A program made the translations under genes and the position numbers. 64,000 nucleotides of DNA from assembly GCA_019828565.1 (NCBI GenBank), contig JAHDYR010000062.1, forward strand, positions 1,426,001 to 1,490,000. The letters run 5' to 3'. Under the pieces are notes generated by a model that searched no databases, had not been told where the DNA came from, and worked only from the letters and a program-made list of their open reading frames with translations. This DNA comes from Carpediemonas membranifera (lineage: Eukaryota; Fornicata). Shown here in pieces: positions 26,428-36,682 of this stretch (positions are counted from its first letter, which is position 1; each line of letters opens with the position of its first letter).

Positions 26428-29060
26428 TCATATCGACTCAAAGGATGACTCGCTCATCACGAGCTCGTCGTCAGTCAGCAGCTCGCTCTCGTCCTCGCTA
26501 CCTTCGAGCACGGGTGACATGTTCGACACCCCCGTCGCCTGCCGCAGCAGTTTCGGGACATCTACCGCGCCCTCCGCCTCCGCCTCGTGTCCGACCTCCC
26601 TGCCGCACAGCTGGACCAGCCTTTCCCTCGGGGGCAGCTTGCCGTGGGGGTATATCGTCATCCGCGGCTCCCGGGCCCTGTCGATGGCGCTGTGGAGGAA
26701 CTCAGGGGACTTGAACGCTGACCGGTTCGTATGGAAGAAGCTCATGGGCTGGGCGAGCTCGGGAATGATCTGGAGAGCGGCGTTGAAGAGGGGCTCGGCG
26801 AGGTAGCAGAAGAACGTCTCCTGGCACCCTTCAGGGTCAGGCGCGTTCCTGTCGCTGAAAGCTGACCGCTCGAAGCCCATGTGCGCCTGTAGGTCGCCCA
26901 TGGCGAGCCGCTCCTCGTATGCACGCTCAGTCCACATCCGGTAGAGGGAGACAGGCATGAGGTTCGTGCTCAGCTGTGCGACCCGCAGCATCGTTCTCAG
27001 CACGATCATGCGGTCAGACTTCGTCAGGGGGTCGACCAGACCGCCCTCGTCGAGCCTGCTGGTGAGTGCGGAGACGATGGCCATGTGGTGCATAGAGGAT
27101 GTGTCGAGCACCAAGGCAACGATTGTCTCCCGCAGCTCCTTCCGTTGAGCGGCCGGAATGTTGCAGAAGGCGTCGAATTCCGGTCTCGTCAGCAGGTCGA
27201 AGAAGCGAGCGAGGGCGTGGGCCTCGTTCGGGGTCTGGTTGTTGTACCTGACCGCCAGGAACGCCTCGCACTCGGTGAGGAAACTGTTGTTGACGCCCGT
27301 ATGTGCCATGTCACCGATAGCAGCGGCGAACAGCACGGCGATGATGTCGAGATCAGAGAGACCTGAAGAGATCTGGGCATTCGCTGCCAGCCAGAAGACC
27401 GAATGGACTGTGAGGGCGGCGTGAGCGGCGTTGTGGAAGGGGTTGCGGTTGTACGATCCTAGCATGGCCGTGAGCAGGTTCTGGAGAGTCGCCATGGGCA
27501 GGTTGAACGTCTCGGTCAGGTTGAAGTAATCAACTGATGCACACAGGATGACCTGCAGAACGCGGCCGTTGAGTGACTCCTCGAACTGAAGGGCGTCCAC
27601 CGGCCACTTTAGGATCCCTGCGAGCAGCTCGTTGACGGCAGTCTCGAAGTCGTCAGGCGACTCTACATCCGCATGGGCTCTGTCGCCGTCCCCAGCCTCA
27701 GAGTGGTAGGCCGATGAGCCCGGCGACACCCCGTCACTCGCCATAGACACTGAGATGCTCTGGGCCATCAGGGCTGTAAGCTGCGACAAATCTCTGTCGA
27801 CCGTGCCCGAGTTGATCCGGTGTGTGTGGGTCGACTGGTCAACCGACGAGGACGACGTTGTGCGGCCCGACTCGTGGCCGGTCCACTGGTTGATGAAGAG
27901 CACAGCCTCCTCGTCCTTCTCGGTCGCCTTCTGCTGGTCCTTCGCAATCCTCGTCTGACAGAGCCTCAGTATCTTCAAGTGATGCTTGTCGCTGGTGTTC
28001 GCGATCAGCTCATCCAGCAGCTGGAGTACGATGTTGGCCTGCATCGCGTGTGACATGCTGGGCCGGGGCAGGTCGGGCAGGGGGTCGAGTCGGTGGAAGA
28101 GCTCGTCCTTGAACTCGTCAAGCCAGATGGCGTGGGCGTCATCGAGGACGTCAATAGAAGTACCGATACGGGATCTGATCTCGAAGATCCTGTACTGGAA
28201 GTAGACCAGAGCTGCTGCTGTGGTTGACGTGACGATGCCGTAGACAAGGTCCGCTGGGACGTCTGTGCTGCACGGCAGACGAAGGAGGAAGCCCAAGACC
28301 TGGCCGGCGATGACTGTGCAGGCTAGGACTACCGAGCCTCTGAAGAAGACGAGGCAGACGATGGTGAGGGCGACCGTCGGGAACGGGGCGACCTCCGGGT
28401 CCAGGACGGCCGCCGCGAGAAGGCCGTTGGCTCCTACAACGAGTGAGTGGAACATGGCGACGGCCACAGGCCTGAATGAGGGCAGCACTGCGATGGAGGA
28501 GAGCACTGTAGTGCTGGTTAGAGAGAAGAGCGAGACAATGGTGGCGTTCAGCCGGGACTCGTTGCACGAGACGACCACCACCATGGTAACGAACACGATG
28601 GCCAGGGACAGCGCCGTCTTGATGCACAGCAGGGGCTCTGGCGGGATCAGCAGTGGCCGTATGGCGCGGGGCTTGAGCGAGTCGATCCTGGCAGTCAAAT
28701 CGTCCTCATCACTGTCCATGCGTGTGCTCAGCATGTCGGAGACGGACTTCCGAAGCCGTTGCATGCTTGCCTGCACCGGGGATTCGTTCCAGGGTGCTCC
28801 GCCTTTCGGAGATTTGAGTATGAAATTCAACGGCGGAACCGTGCCCGATTGGGGCGGTATTCTCACACTGTCAATCTCATGAACCTCATCTTCAACTTCA
28901 TAGGCGCTAGCGGCACCTACGGTATTCCCATCGGTCGCAATTGTGTCGGATTCGGAGTAGACGTCATCTGTGTCAAAAGAAAAGGGTGCAGCGATGCACA
29001 ATAGAACATACCACTAGTTTGGAGGTACGTATTGTCGTCCTCGCTGTGCCTGGAGTCCAT
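26428..29060 (-). CDS. Membrane-bound 3',5'-cyclic nucleotide phosphodiesterase-like protein, probably degenerate; one intron
   Basis: Exons 29012-29060 and 26428-28967 encode 862 residues. A polar N-terminus is followed by about six membrane helices (residues 125-295), then a linker and a PDEase_I-type domain (about 490-800). The first metal motif is present (FHNAAHA). The second, normally HDxxHPG, reads GDMAHTG, so the metal-binding His is Gly. The later Asp (ADL in active enzymes) appears as AQL. With two of four metal ligands gone, hydrolysis is doubtful; it may bind cyclic nucleotides or be a scaffold. The main frame has no ATG at its beginning, which led to the upstream exon. Divergent from the PAS kinase gene. 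Confidence 0.85.
28968..29011 (-). other. 44-nt intron near the start of the PDE-like gene
   Basis: On the minus strand it starts GTATGT and ends TTTGACACAG. It follows a 49-nt first exon (encoding MDSRHSEDDNTYLQTS plus one base). The junction codon is Asp, and the acidic sequence continues smoothly. Confidence 0.8.
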
Positions 29061-29408
29061 CTCCGCCCCAAGTGCTCGACTTCCCTTTGACTGCGGGCTT
29101 CGGCACCCGACCTCCAATGGCGTAGAGCGCAGGAAAACTGTGGAAGATGGTTAAGCGTGCATACCCCAGGCTGGGTCTTGGCGCCATGAACCCTGCTCCA
29201 GTGCCCGGCTGGACGTCACGATGGACTGAGAGGAAAGGAGTGACACAACCACATGCAGACGACTACATCATTTTAATACTGCGTCTGTCTTCGATGGCTG
29301 GGTTCGGAAGCTGCACATCGCATGCCATCAGCTGTTACATGAGCGATAAATGGCCTGGCATGTCATGATGCCTTATACCATGACCGGAATTCTGTCCAAC
29401 AGAAGGGA
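29061..29408. promoter_or_regulatory. Divergent promoter region between PDE-like and PAS kinase genes
   Basis: Both genes start from this 348-base gap, so they may be co-regulated. No coding signal is seen. The leader on the kinase side is CTGTCCAACAGAAGGGA. No repeat or palindrome is obvious. Confidence 0.4.
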
Positions 29409-32237
29409 ATGCCACCGTCGAGAAGCGATATTATCGCTGAATTAGAGGATACTGAGCGTGAAATACGAAAACTCGAGGGCCAGCTCCGACACACGACAAA
29501 AGACCTTGATCTGCTCCACAGCACATTGCATCAAACCCCACAACTAGTTTATTGTGAGCTCACACCGTCATTGGCCATTCTTGATTCCAACGAGGCGTTT
29601 GATCACGACTATTCTTCGCCCCGCCACCTGACGTCCCTATTGGACAATGCTTGGACCTCGCTGGACTCAGAGGGCGAGACTGGGACGCTGGAGGATGAAT
29701 TAGACGTGGACGGGGAGCCACACTCTATTGAATGGACCATCACTCGGGTCCTGGAGTCGGGCAGGCTCTCGCGGGCCATTCTGACTGGGGTGGACGCAAT
29801 GAGGACCACGACGATGGCGGCCGCCGACTGTCTGAACGACATCCAGCTGTTTAAGATGCTGGACACGTTCTCTGCCGGCGCCTTCTGGTGTGCCGAGATC
29901 GATGGCAGGTTCCCCAATGGCGCTCGAGTGGTCTATTGCAGCAAGAGGATCGAAGACTTTTATGAGATTCCAGCAGAGCGGATATGCGATGACACCGCAG
30001 CTACCTGGCTGGAACCTGTGGTGCCCGAACACAAGGAGCCCACCAGACGGGCGTTCTTTGACTTCATATCGGGCCATGGGGAGTATGACGTCACTTATCG
30101 GATGAAAGGACCAAGGAGTGGCACAGTGCGATGGGTGCATGCAGTTGGTGTGCGGTTGGATGCCGATGGGCACCGGGCTGCCTTTGGCACTGTGGAAGAT
30201 GTCACAGCTCGAGTCAAGGCCAGTCAACTCAACGCGCATCTTCAATTTATATTGGATACTATACGGGACAGCTTACCTGACATCATCATTATGTCAGATG
30301 TACGAGGATTTGACTCGACCGGCCTGACTCGACCGATCTTTGTGACAAAGTCGTTTGAAACGATCACTGGCGTTCCGATGAACAGGGTTGAGCTCAACAA
30401 AGACGATGACTTGAATCACGTCGTCGACTGCTTCCACCCAGATGAAGCGGCCTGGGCGTTGAGGCGGCTGAAGGCCTTCCTGGCTGGGAAAGGCCCCTTT
30501 TGTCTGCAGCATCGCTTTGTGAACATCCGAACGGGTGAAGTGTCACATATGCTCACGAGAGCGTCTGTTGTGCGTGACGATGCAGGTCGACCCGTCTCGA
30601 CAGTCATCGTCAGTTTCAACCGGACGACGGAAGTCCAGGTCCAGGAGGTGATGCGGCGGACGAAGTTCCTGTTTGAGCGCATGTCTGACACGATCGACGA
30701 CGTCTTCTTCATCGCTGACCCCCCAAATCGGGTCATTCAGAGCCATGAGTGTGCTGCGGAGACGCCGTCCTTCGAATTCGTATCCACCGCTGCGCTCACG
30801 TTATTCGGCATAGCTGCGGAAGAGCTATGCTATGATCCTAGACTCTGGCTGGCCGCAGTCGTCCGAGAGGACAGGGCCAGGGTCATTGAGGCCATCACTT
30901 CTTTCTGTAATGATGCTTTACTGGACCCCACGAGAGCAAAGGCCGAGCTGACATGTTTCATAGAGGTCGATGGCGTGGAAAAGTGCATCCTCCATAAGGT
31001 ACGGGCAACCGTGAACAGGCGGGGCCAGCCTCTGAAGTTTATTGGAAGCTGGACCGATATCTCACAGCTAACACGGAACGAGGCGACGCTTTCTTTAATG
31101 AAGCGTCAGTTTGACATGATTAGCGACAACATAGAGACCGTGTACTACATGATCTCCACCCAGGTCGGCTGCACGACATTCAAGGTCCTTTATGCCAACA
31201 AGTTTTACGAGACGTTGACTGGCAGGTCACGCGAGGCGCTGTACCAGCGAGGGTCGGAGGAGTGGGACGAGTTGGTCCACCCCGACGACCTTGTTGGCGT
31301 CCAGGAGTCGTTCTATCGGGCCATGCAGAGCGCACCCTGGTCATTTACGTACAGAATCGTTGCTTACGGAAAGGTGCGACATATCATCAACCGGAGAATG
31401 TCCCTCACAAGAAGTGGGAACGAGGTCAAGGCTGTCGGCTTCATCGTCGATATCACTGACCTCGTCGAGTCCCAGCAGCGCAAGAACGAGGCCCAAGCCC
31501 AGATGAACCGCGCCCAGCGGCTCGAGAGCCTTGGTGTCCTTGCGGGCGGTGTGGCCCACGAGTTCGGGAACATGACCGCCGTTGTAATGGGTAACGCCGA
31601 CATGGCGCTCGACCTGATCGGGCCCGATGATGTTACGGCGCCGCTGTTTCAGTCGATAATCGACACGTGTCTCAAGTCAAGCGCGTTCACCAGCAAGCTG
31701 CTGGCGTACTCCGGAAAGGGGCTGCTGCAGGTTGTTGACATCAACCTGACGACGCTCGTGCTTGGAATGATGGACTTCATCCAGGCCAGCCTCCCGGCCG
31801 GAGTCAAGGTCAACTGGAAGCTGTCGCGGGAAAGAACGCTCCCCTGTGTAAAGGGTGACCCGTCTCAGCTCCGGCAGGTTGTTTCGATCATCGTGGCCAA
31901 CGGGGTCGAGGCCATTGGAACCAAGCCGGGTCACCTCACCATATCCACGGGCCACTGCCAGTGCAAGGGGCGCCCTTGTGTCTACCTTTCAGTGGCAGAC
32001 ACGGGCGTGGGCATGGACGAGGGTGTCCGCAGCCATCTCTTCGACCCGTTCGTCCGGAAGGAGGGCGGCAAGGGGCTGAGTTTGGCCGCAGCCCACGGCA
32101 TCGTCTCCAGCCACGGCGGGACGGTCAGCGTGCGGTCATCCCTTGGCGAGGGTGCCGTATTTACCGTGAGACTTCCCTGCACGTCCGAGACCCACACCAC
32201 CGACCTTGAAAACGGGGCGGGCATGATGGTTGCATGA
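29409..32237 (+). CDS. Histidine kinase with four PAS domains
   Basis: This 942-residue protein opens with a short coiled coil, then a diverged PAS-like region and four PAS_3-type domains at roughly 145-275, 280-410, 425-555 and 560-695, each ending in a VTARV/DIT-like motif. The H-box has the phospho-acceptor His717 in GGVAHEFGN, preceded by QRLESLGVLA. The ATPase has its N-box Asn (VANGVEAI), ADTGVGMD and a Gly-rich GGKGLSLAAA. All parts for autophosphorylation are present, but there is no receiver, so a separate partner is needed. There is no membrane helix; it is probably a cytosolic sensor. The closest relative in view is the gene at 33722. Confidence 0.9.
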   Translation: MPPSRSDIIAELEDTEREIRKLEGQLRHTTKDLDLLHSTLHQTPQLVYCELTPSLAILDSNEAFDHDYSSPRHLTSLLDNAWTSLDSEGETGTLEDELDVDGEPHSIEWTITRVLESGRLSRAILTGVDAMRTTTMAAADCLNDIQLFKMLDTFSAGAFWCAEIDGRFPNGARVVYCSKRIEDFYEIPAERICDDTAATWLEPVVPEHKEPTRRAFFDFISGHGEYDVTYRMKGPRSGTVRWVHAVGVRLDADGHRAAFGTVEDVTARVKASQLNAHLQFILDTIRDSLPDIIIMSDVRGFDSTGLTRPIFVTKSFETITGVPMNRVELNKDDDLNHVVDCFHPDEAAWALRRLKAFLAGKGPFCLQHRFVNIRTGEVSHMLTRASVVRDDAGRPVSTVIVSFNRTTEVQVQEVMRRTKFLFERMSDTIDDVFFIADPPNRVIQSHECAAETPSFEFVSTAALTLFGIAAEELCYDPRLWLAAVVREDRARVIEAITSFCNDALLDPTRAKAELTCFIEVDGVEKCILHKVRATVNRRGQPLKFIGSWTDISQLTRNEATLSLMKRQFDMISDNIETVYYMISTQVGCTTFKVLYANKFYETLTGRSREALYQRGSEEWDELVHPDDLVGVQESFYRAMQSAPWSFTYRIVAYGKVRHIINRRMSLTRSGNEVKAVGFIVDITDLVESQQRKNEAQAQMNRAQRLESLGVLAGGVAHEFGNMTAVVMGNADMALDLIGPDDVTAPLFQSIIDTCLKSSAFTSKLLAYSGKGLLQVVDINLTTLVLGMMDFIQASLPAGVKVNWKLSRERTLPCVKGDPSQLRQVVSIIVANGVEAIGTKPGHLTISTGHCQCKGRPCVYLSVADTGVGMDEGVRSHLFDPFVRKEGGKGLSLAAAHGIVSSHGGTVSVRSSLGEGAVFTVRLPCTSETHTTDLENGAGMMVA

Positions 32238-32273
32238 CGCTGATTTATAAATGAAGTCGTCATCCGGGGCGAG

Positions 32274-33362
32274 TCAGGATGGGTCGTCTTCGAGGCCAGT
32301 TATCTTGTCAACGAATCGTCTGAATTTCACCCGCATCCTGGCATGCCTTTCTCTGCGGCGCTGCCAGAAGGATTTACGGGGCTCCACCTGCGGCCTGGCC
32401 GCCAGACGATCGACCTCGGTCTGCAGGGCCACCAACTGTGTGGTGAGCTCGTCGACCTCGCGGGTATACCTCGTCTCGAGGGCCATGCGAGCACTGATCT
32501 CCAGCTGCAGCGAGTCTTCGAGTGCGTTGGTCCTCGATGTTGCCCCGTGGACCATCTGGAGTAGGTTGACCATATTGTCACGGAGGGACGGTTGGTCAGA
32601 TCTGATCCGATCAGCCACGGTGTCGGTGCCGGACGAGTCCACATAGGGGTCATACGCCTTCAGGATACCGGACTCATAGCTTTCGTCGAAGAAAATGTCG
32701 TTCGCATCAACAGTGTCTGAACCACCCGCCGTCAGCGTCTCAGTCTCGTCGCTGTTGCTGTACTTGCGAAGGATCGATTCGCGGATGTTGTCGAGCTCAT
32801 CAGCGGCCATCGTCGGGGTCCAGATATGGCCCGACTCAAATGGGCTGGCCCTCACCATGACCCGGTCGCCCCTGCGCTCGATGACGCCCTCCCGCTGCTG
32901 TGCCGCGATGAACTGCGCGAAGTTGTTGTACGTCTCGATGAACTGAGGCGCTACCTCTTCCATGAAGCGCTGTACCCGAGCGAGCGATGCTGTTCCTGTT
33001 GCCGAGTCGCAGCAGAGGGTGATGGCGTCGAGTAGAAGGGTGTCGAGGCCGATGTCCTGCTTGTAGCTGATGAGTGTTGACTCGTCTGCAGGCAGCAGTC
33101 GTACAAACTCGCTATGCCTACCAGAAAGCTGTTCAGGATCTCGCTGGATCCAACATGAAAACAAGCCCACCGATGCTCCAATTCTAATCAGGTCCGGGAT
33201 ATTGTCGACAGCGTGGTTGCATGCCTCTTCCCAGTCCTCCCAATGTTCCTTCACGTAGCGTGAGACGTTCTTCAAGCTGTCCACTTCCAGGTCTCGCTCT
33301 TCGAAGTATTCAGAAATCACCTCATGCAGTTTCAAAAGCTCCTCTCTGGAAACTCTATGCAT
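32274..33362 (-). CDS. Hypothetical coiled-coil protein, 362 residues
   Basis: The N-terminal 100 residues are helical. Residues about 125-185 (QRFMEEVAPQFIETYNNF, then GVIERRGDRVMVRA) look like a winged-helix or LOTUS-like module, which is tentative. After an acidic linker the end (about 275-360) is a coiled coil followed by a very basic tail (QRRRERHARMRVKFRR). It sits between the two PAS kinase paralogs. Start 33362 has a leader CCCCAAACCGAG. An upstream ATG-less extension to 33392 exists. Confidence 0.6.
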   Translation of the reverse strand: MHRVSREELLKLHEVISEYFEERDLEVDSLKNVSRYVKEHWEDWEEACNHAVDNIPDLIRIGASVGLFSCWIQRDPEQLSGRHSEFVRLLPADESTLISYKQDIGLDTLLLDAITLCCDSATGTASLARVQRFMEEVAPQFIETYNNFAQFIAAQQREGVIERRGDRVMVRASPFESGHIWTPTMAADELDNIRESILRKYSNSDETETLTAGGSDTVDANDIFFDESYESGILKAYDPYVDSSGTDTVADRIRSDQPSLRDNMVNLLQMVHGATSRTNALEDSLQLEISARMALETRYTREVDELTTQLVALQTEVDRLAARPQVEPRKSFWQRRRERHARMRVKFRRFVDKITGLEDDPS

Positions 33363-33721
33363 CTCGGTTTGGGGCGAGCAAGCAGTTTCCACTTCGGATC
33401 GTCGAATCGGTGCAGTTTAGCCGAGATCGCCGCTCAGCTTCACATTAGGGCCCATGGCCAATGGGGCCATGGATAAATGGTATGTATACGCTGTGCAGTC
33501 CGTGATTTCCAGATTTGCTTTTTTTGGCTCCGTCAGGGCCGACTTATCGTATCTCAACCACTTGTTCCAACGTGTCCGGCTCCTGTCATTACCGAGCATC
33601 AGCTGTCTCGGAGGAAGGAAGTACAACAGCTCGCAAGCCCCTTCGACCAGGGCCGAACCACCATAAACTGCAAATGATGGAGTCATTTGGCCCAACCGAA
33701 CAGCAGAGGGACACATAAGCG

Positions 33722-36598
33722 TCAGAGTTTACAACAAGTCTCGCAGATACCAGGGAGCGACACAGTCAGCACGGTGCCCTGCTCGGCCCTAGACTTGACG
33801 TCGATCGACCCGCCGTGGGCGTCAACGATGCCCTTGACGGCGGCCATGCCCAGCCCGCGGCCAGTGAACTTCGTCGAGAACATGGGCTCGAACAGACGGT
33901 CCATGACGGCAGCGTCCATGCCGCAGCCCGTGTCCGCAACCCGGACGAACGCGGCTGTGCCTGACTCGGTCGTCTCGGTACCAGTGGAGACAGTGACGAC
34001 GCCCTCGTCAGTGCCGATGGACTCGACGCCGTTCATAAACAGGTTCTCGACAGCATGACCGAGCTGCACCTCGTCAGCCTGCACCAGCAGCAGCGACAGT
34101 TGATCAGCTAGCTGCCACGCGACCGAGACGTTAGCGGGCAAGTCGGCCAGCAGGAAAGGCCTGAGCTGCTCGACCATGGCCGTCAAGTTGACCAAGCCCA
34201 TGTTGATCTCCGTCTGGCCCGTGTACATTCTGAGCTGGGCGATGATGGAGTCGACAGTCGCCGTGGATTCGACGATCTCCTTCATAAGCAGGGCAAGCTC
34301 ACCGTTGGTGGGGCTGTCAGGCGTGATGGTCTCGATGATCGACCTTGCATTGCCCGTGATCACTCTTAAAGCGACAGTAAAGTCGCTCGCGATCATACCA
34401 GAGAGGACGCAGAGGCTCTCCATTCGCTGGGCCTTGTGTGCCTGCTTCTGGATCAGCGCCTTGTCCTCCAGTGACTCCACCGTGCCCGTCGCGTCATAAG
34501 TCATGCCCAGCACGTATTGAACCCCGCTCTCTTCATGAGTTGCCCGGTTGACCTTGGCAATGACATGCTTGAGCGTGCCGTCCGCTCTTATGATGCGGTG
34601 ACCGATCTGCGCCGACTGCTTGACATTGCTGTCCATGAACGCGTCGAACTCGCGCTGGACCTTGTCGACGTCGTCAGGGTGGGTGATGTGCATCTGCCAG
34701 AAGCTGGCGTTCTCCATCACCGCAGCCACAGGGTAGCCTGTCAGCGTCTCGAAGTACTCGCTGGCGAATACCATCTTCAAACCGTCTTCCCGGATCTCGG
34801 CAAGATAAACATACGACTCCACCTGAGTCATGATTGCCTTCAACTTGGCCTCGTACTCCGCAAGCCGCTCCTGCCGCTCAACGATTGCGGTCACGTCCGA
34901 CACCGTGCCTGCGATGCGGGTGAGTTGGCCTCTACTGTTGATCACAGGCCTCGACCGGAACAAGGCGTGTTTCACTTCCCCGCTGGGCAGCACCAGCTTC
35001 CGGACGGCGTCAGTGATGGCGCATGCAGGATCGTCTATACTTGCTGAATACAGGACGTCTACGGCATTATGAAGGTCTTCCCGCCCCTCTGGGGCGATAA
35101 CCCCAACCCACAGCGACTCGTCGGCCATGATCTCAGCTGCCGTGTGGCCAAACAGCTCCCTGCACCCCTGTGTGATGTGCACGAAGTGGTCCCAATTCCC
35201 CTCATCCCCAGCCCCGCGGCCCCGGATCCACCAGGTGCTCTGGGCCATCGCGTCGAGCAGCTGGAACAGCCCGTCGGTCTGTCTGAGCACGGTCATGGTC
35301 TGACAAGTCTGGGTCATGTCGCGTGAGATTCCTATGGAAGATACGGGTGTTCTGGTCGCATCACGGAGTAGTGCGGAATGGCTTTTTGTCACGGTAATGG
35401 CGCCGGTGACACTGTGGATGTAACTAACTGTGTAAGGCCGGGGAGAACCAAGGGACGTACTGGTGACGTTGAAGTCGGTCGGCCTCCCCCCGTGGAACTG
35501 CCTTAGCCGCCTCGCCACCCACTCGCGCTGCTCAGGCACAATGGCGTCCAAGTGCTTGCTGCTGTCGGTCATGAGCTCGCTGCTGGAAATCCCGGTCCAC
35601 CGCTCCCAAGCGGGGCTGATGTACTGGACGGAGAAGTCGGCCGTCGCGGTTACAGAGAGCACCCACATCATCTCGTCGACCATGTCGTTGGACATGGAGT
35701 CGGCCACCGCCCTCACGTCGCTCGCCTCTTGCTCTTCCCGGGCTTCGTCGGTGATGTCACGAATAGTCCCGAACGCACCGAGACTACCGGCATATGAATA
35801 TCTGGTTCCCATCGCCTTCACGTGACGTAGCTCGCCTGTGTCACGGGCTACGATCCGATATGTAGATTCAAACGTGGCCTCGTGTCCTGAGATAAATGCC
35901 ACGTACGTTTCCTTGACCGCATCGATGTCACGTGGGTCGATACTTGACAACCAGAGGTCAGCTGTAAGTTCGGGAACGGAAACACCCCAAATCTTAGCCA
36001 ACGCATCTGATACAAAGTCAAGTCGGAATCTGGCGGGAGTGTCAGTGTCGAACGTCAGAGCCCAGAAGCCCTCGACGTAGGTTTTGTTCATGAGCCCACG
36101 CAGGTCAACACCGTAATCACCGTCGACGAAGTCATGCTCCCAGCTAGCGAGGATGCTCTCAGCCTCAACTTTGCCGTGCAACATCACCTTTGACAGCCGG
36201 CCGTTGTGTTGGAAAGAGCAACTGGCCGTCCATAAGATGGGGATTAACGTGCCATCAGGGAGGGTTGCCGCGTCATTGAACCGTGTGGACGGGCATGCAT
36301 TGGTAAGGCCGGCCAGAGCGGCCGCGAGTGCCTCTCTCCGGTGCCCGGGCGGGAAGGGATGCCCGGCGAAGAGCTTGTCGGCCATGTAGTTGCTATGAAC
36401 GGGCGATAAATCATGTGAGAGCATGCAAAAGACGAATGGAGTGCCCATCAGTGCCGCAAGCAGTGTTTGGGCGTACTCCCGCTTGGCTCTGAGCTCATCG
36501 CGGAGCCGCTGGTTGATCCTCAGCTGTGCCTTGATCTCCAAGAGCATGTCTTCCTCGGACATGCCTTCAAACCGCGAGAAATCCATGTTCTCGGCCAT
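33722..36598 (-). CDS. PAS-domain histidine-kinase-like protein lacking the phospho-acceptor His
   Basis: This 958-residue protein has the same plan as the gene at 29409: N-terminal coiled coil, a diverged PAS-like region, four PAS domains, an H-box region and an ATPase domain. The H-box (QRMESLCVLSG, then IASDF) has Ser738 where the paralog has His717, so it cannot accept phosphate in the usual way. The ATPase is still well formed: N-box FMNGVESI, ADTGCGMD and GRGLGMAAVKG. It could phosphorylate a partner in trans or act as a regulatory pseudokinase. It is convergent with the active paralog, suggesting an inverted duplication. Confidence 0.88.
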   Translation of the reverse strand: MAENMDFSRFEGMSEEDMLLEIKAQLRINQRLRDELRAKREYAQTLLAALMGTPFVFCMLSHDLSPVHSNYMADKLFAGHPFPPGHRREALAAALAGLTNACPSTRFNDAATLPDGTLIPILWTASCSFQHNGRLSKVMLHGKVEAESILASWEHDFVDGDYGVDLRGLMNKTYVEGFWALTFDTDTPARFRLDFVSDALAKIWGVSVPELTADLWLSSIDPRDIDAVKETYVAFISGHEATFESTYRIVARDTGELRHVKAMGTRYSYAGSLGAFGTIRDITDEAREEQEASDVRAVADSMSNDMVDEMMWVLSVTATADFSVQYISPAWERWTGISSSELMTDSSKHLDAIVPEQREWVARRLRQFHGGRPTDFNVTSTSLGSPRPYTVSYIHSVTGAITVTKSHSALLRDATRTPVSSIGISRDMTQTCQTMTVLRQTDGLFQLLDAMAQSTWWIRGRGAGDEGNWDHFVHITQGCRELFGHTAAEIMADESLWVGVIAPEGREDLHNAVDVLYSASIDDPACAITDAVRKLVLPSGEVKHALFRSRPVINSRGQLTRIAGTVSDVTAIVERQERLAEYEAKLKAIMTQVESYVYLAEIREDGLKMVFASEYFETLTGYPVAAVMENASFWQMHITHPDDVDKVQREFDAFMDSNVKQSAQIGHRIIRADGTLKHVIAKVNRATHEESGVQYVLGMTYDATGTVESLEDKALIQKQAHKAQRMESLCVLSGMIASDFTVALRVITGNARSIIETITPDSPTNGELALLMKEIVESTATVDSIIAQLRMYTGQTEINMGLVNLTAMVEQLRPFLLADLPANVSVAWQLADQLSLLLVQADEVQLGHAVENLFMNGVESIGTDEGVVTVSTGTETTESGTAAFVRVADTGCGMDAAVMDRLFEPMFSTKFTGRGLGMAAVKGIVDAHGGSIDVKSRAEQGTVLTVSLPGICETCCKL

Positions 36599-36682
36599 GC
36601 GCCTTCAGCTTTTCAATCTACATGTCAAACCTAACTTGCGCCACACATTCTCATCATCTGATTGCTTGCCAACTTACCTTTA

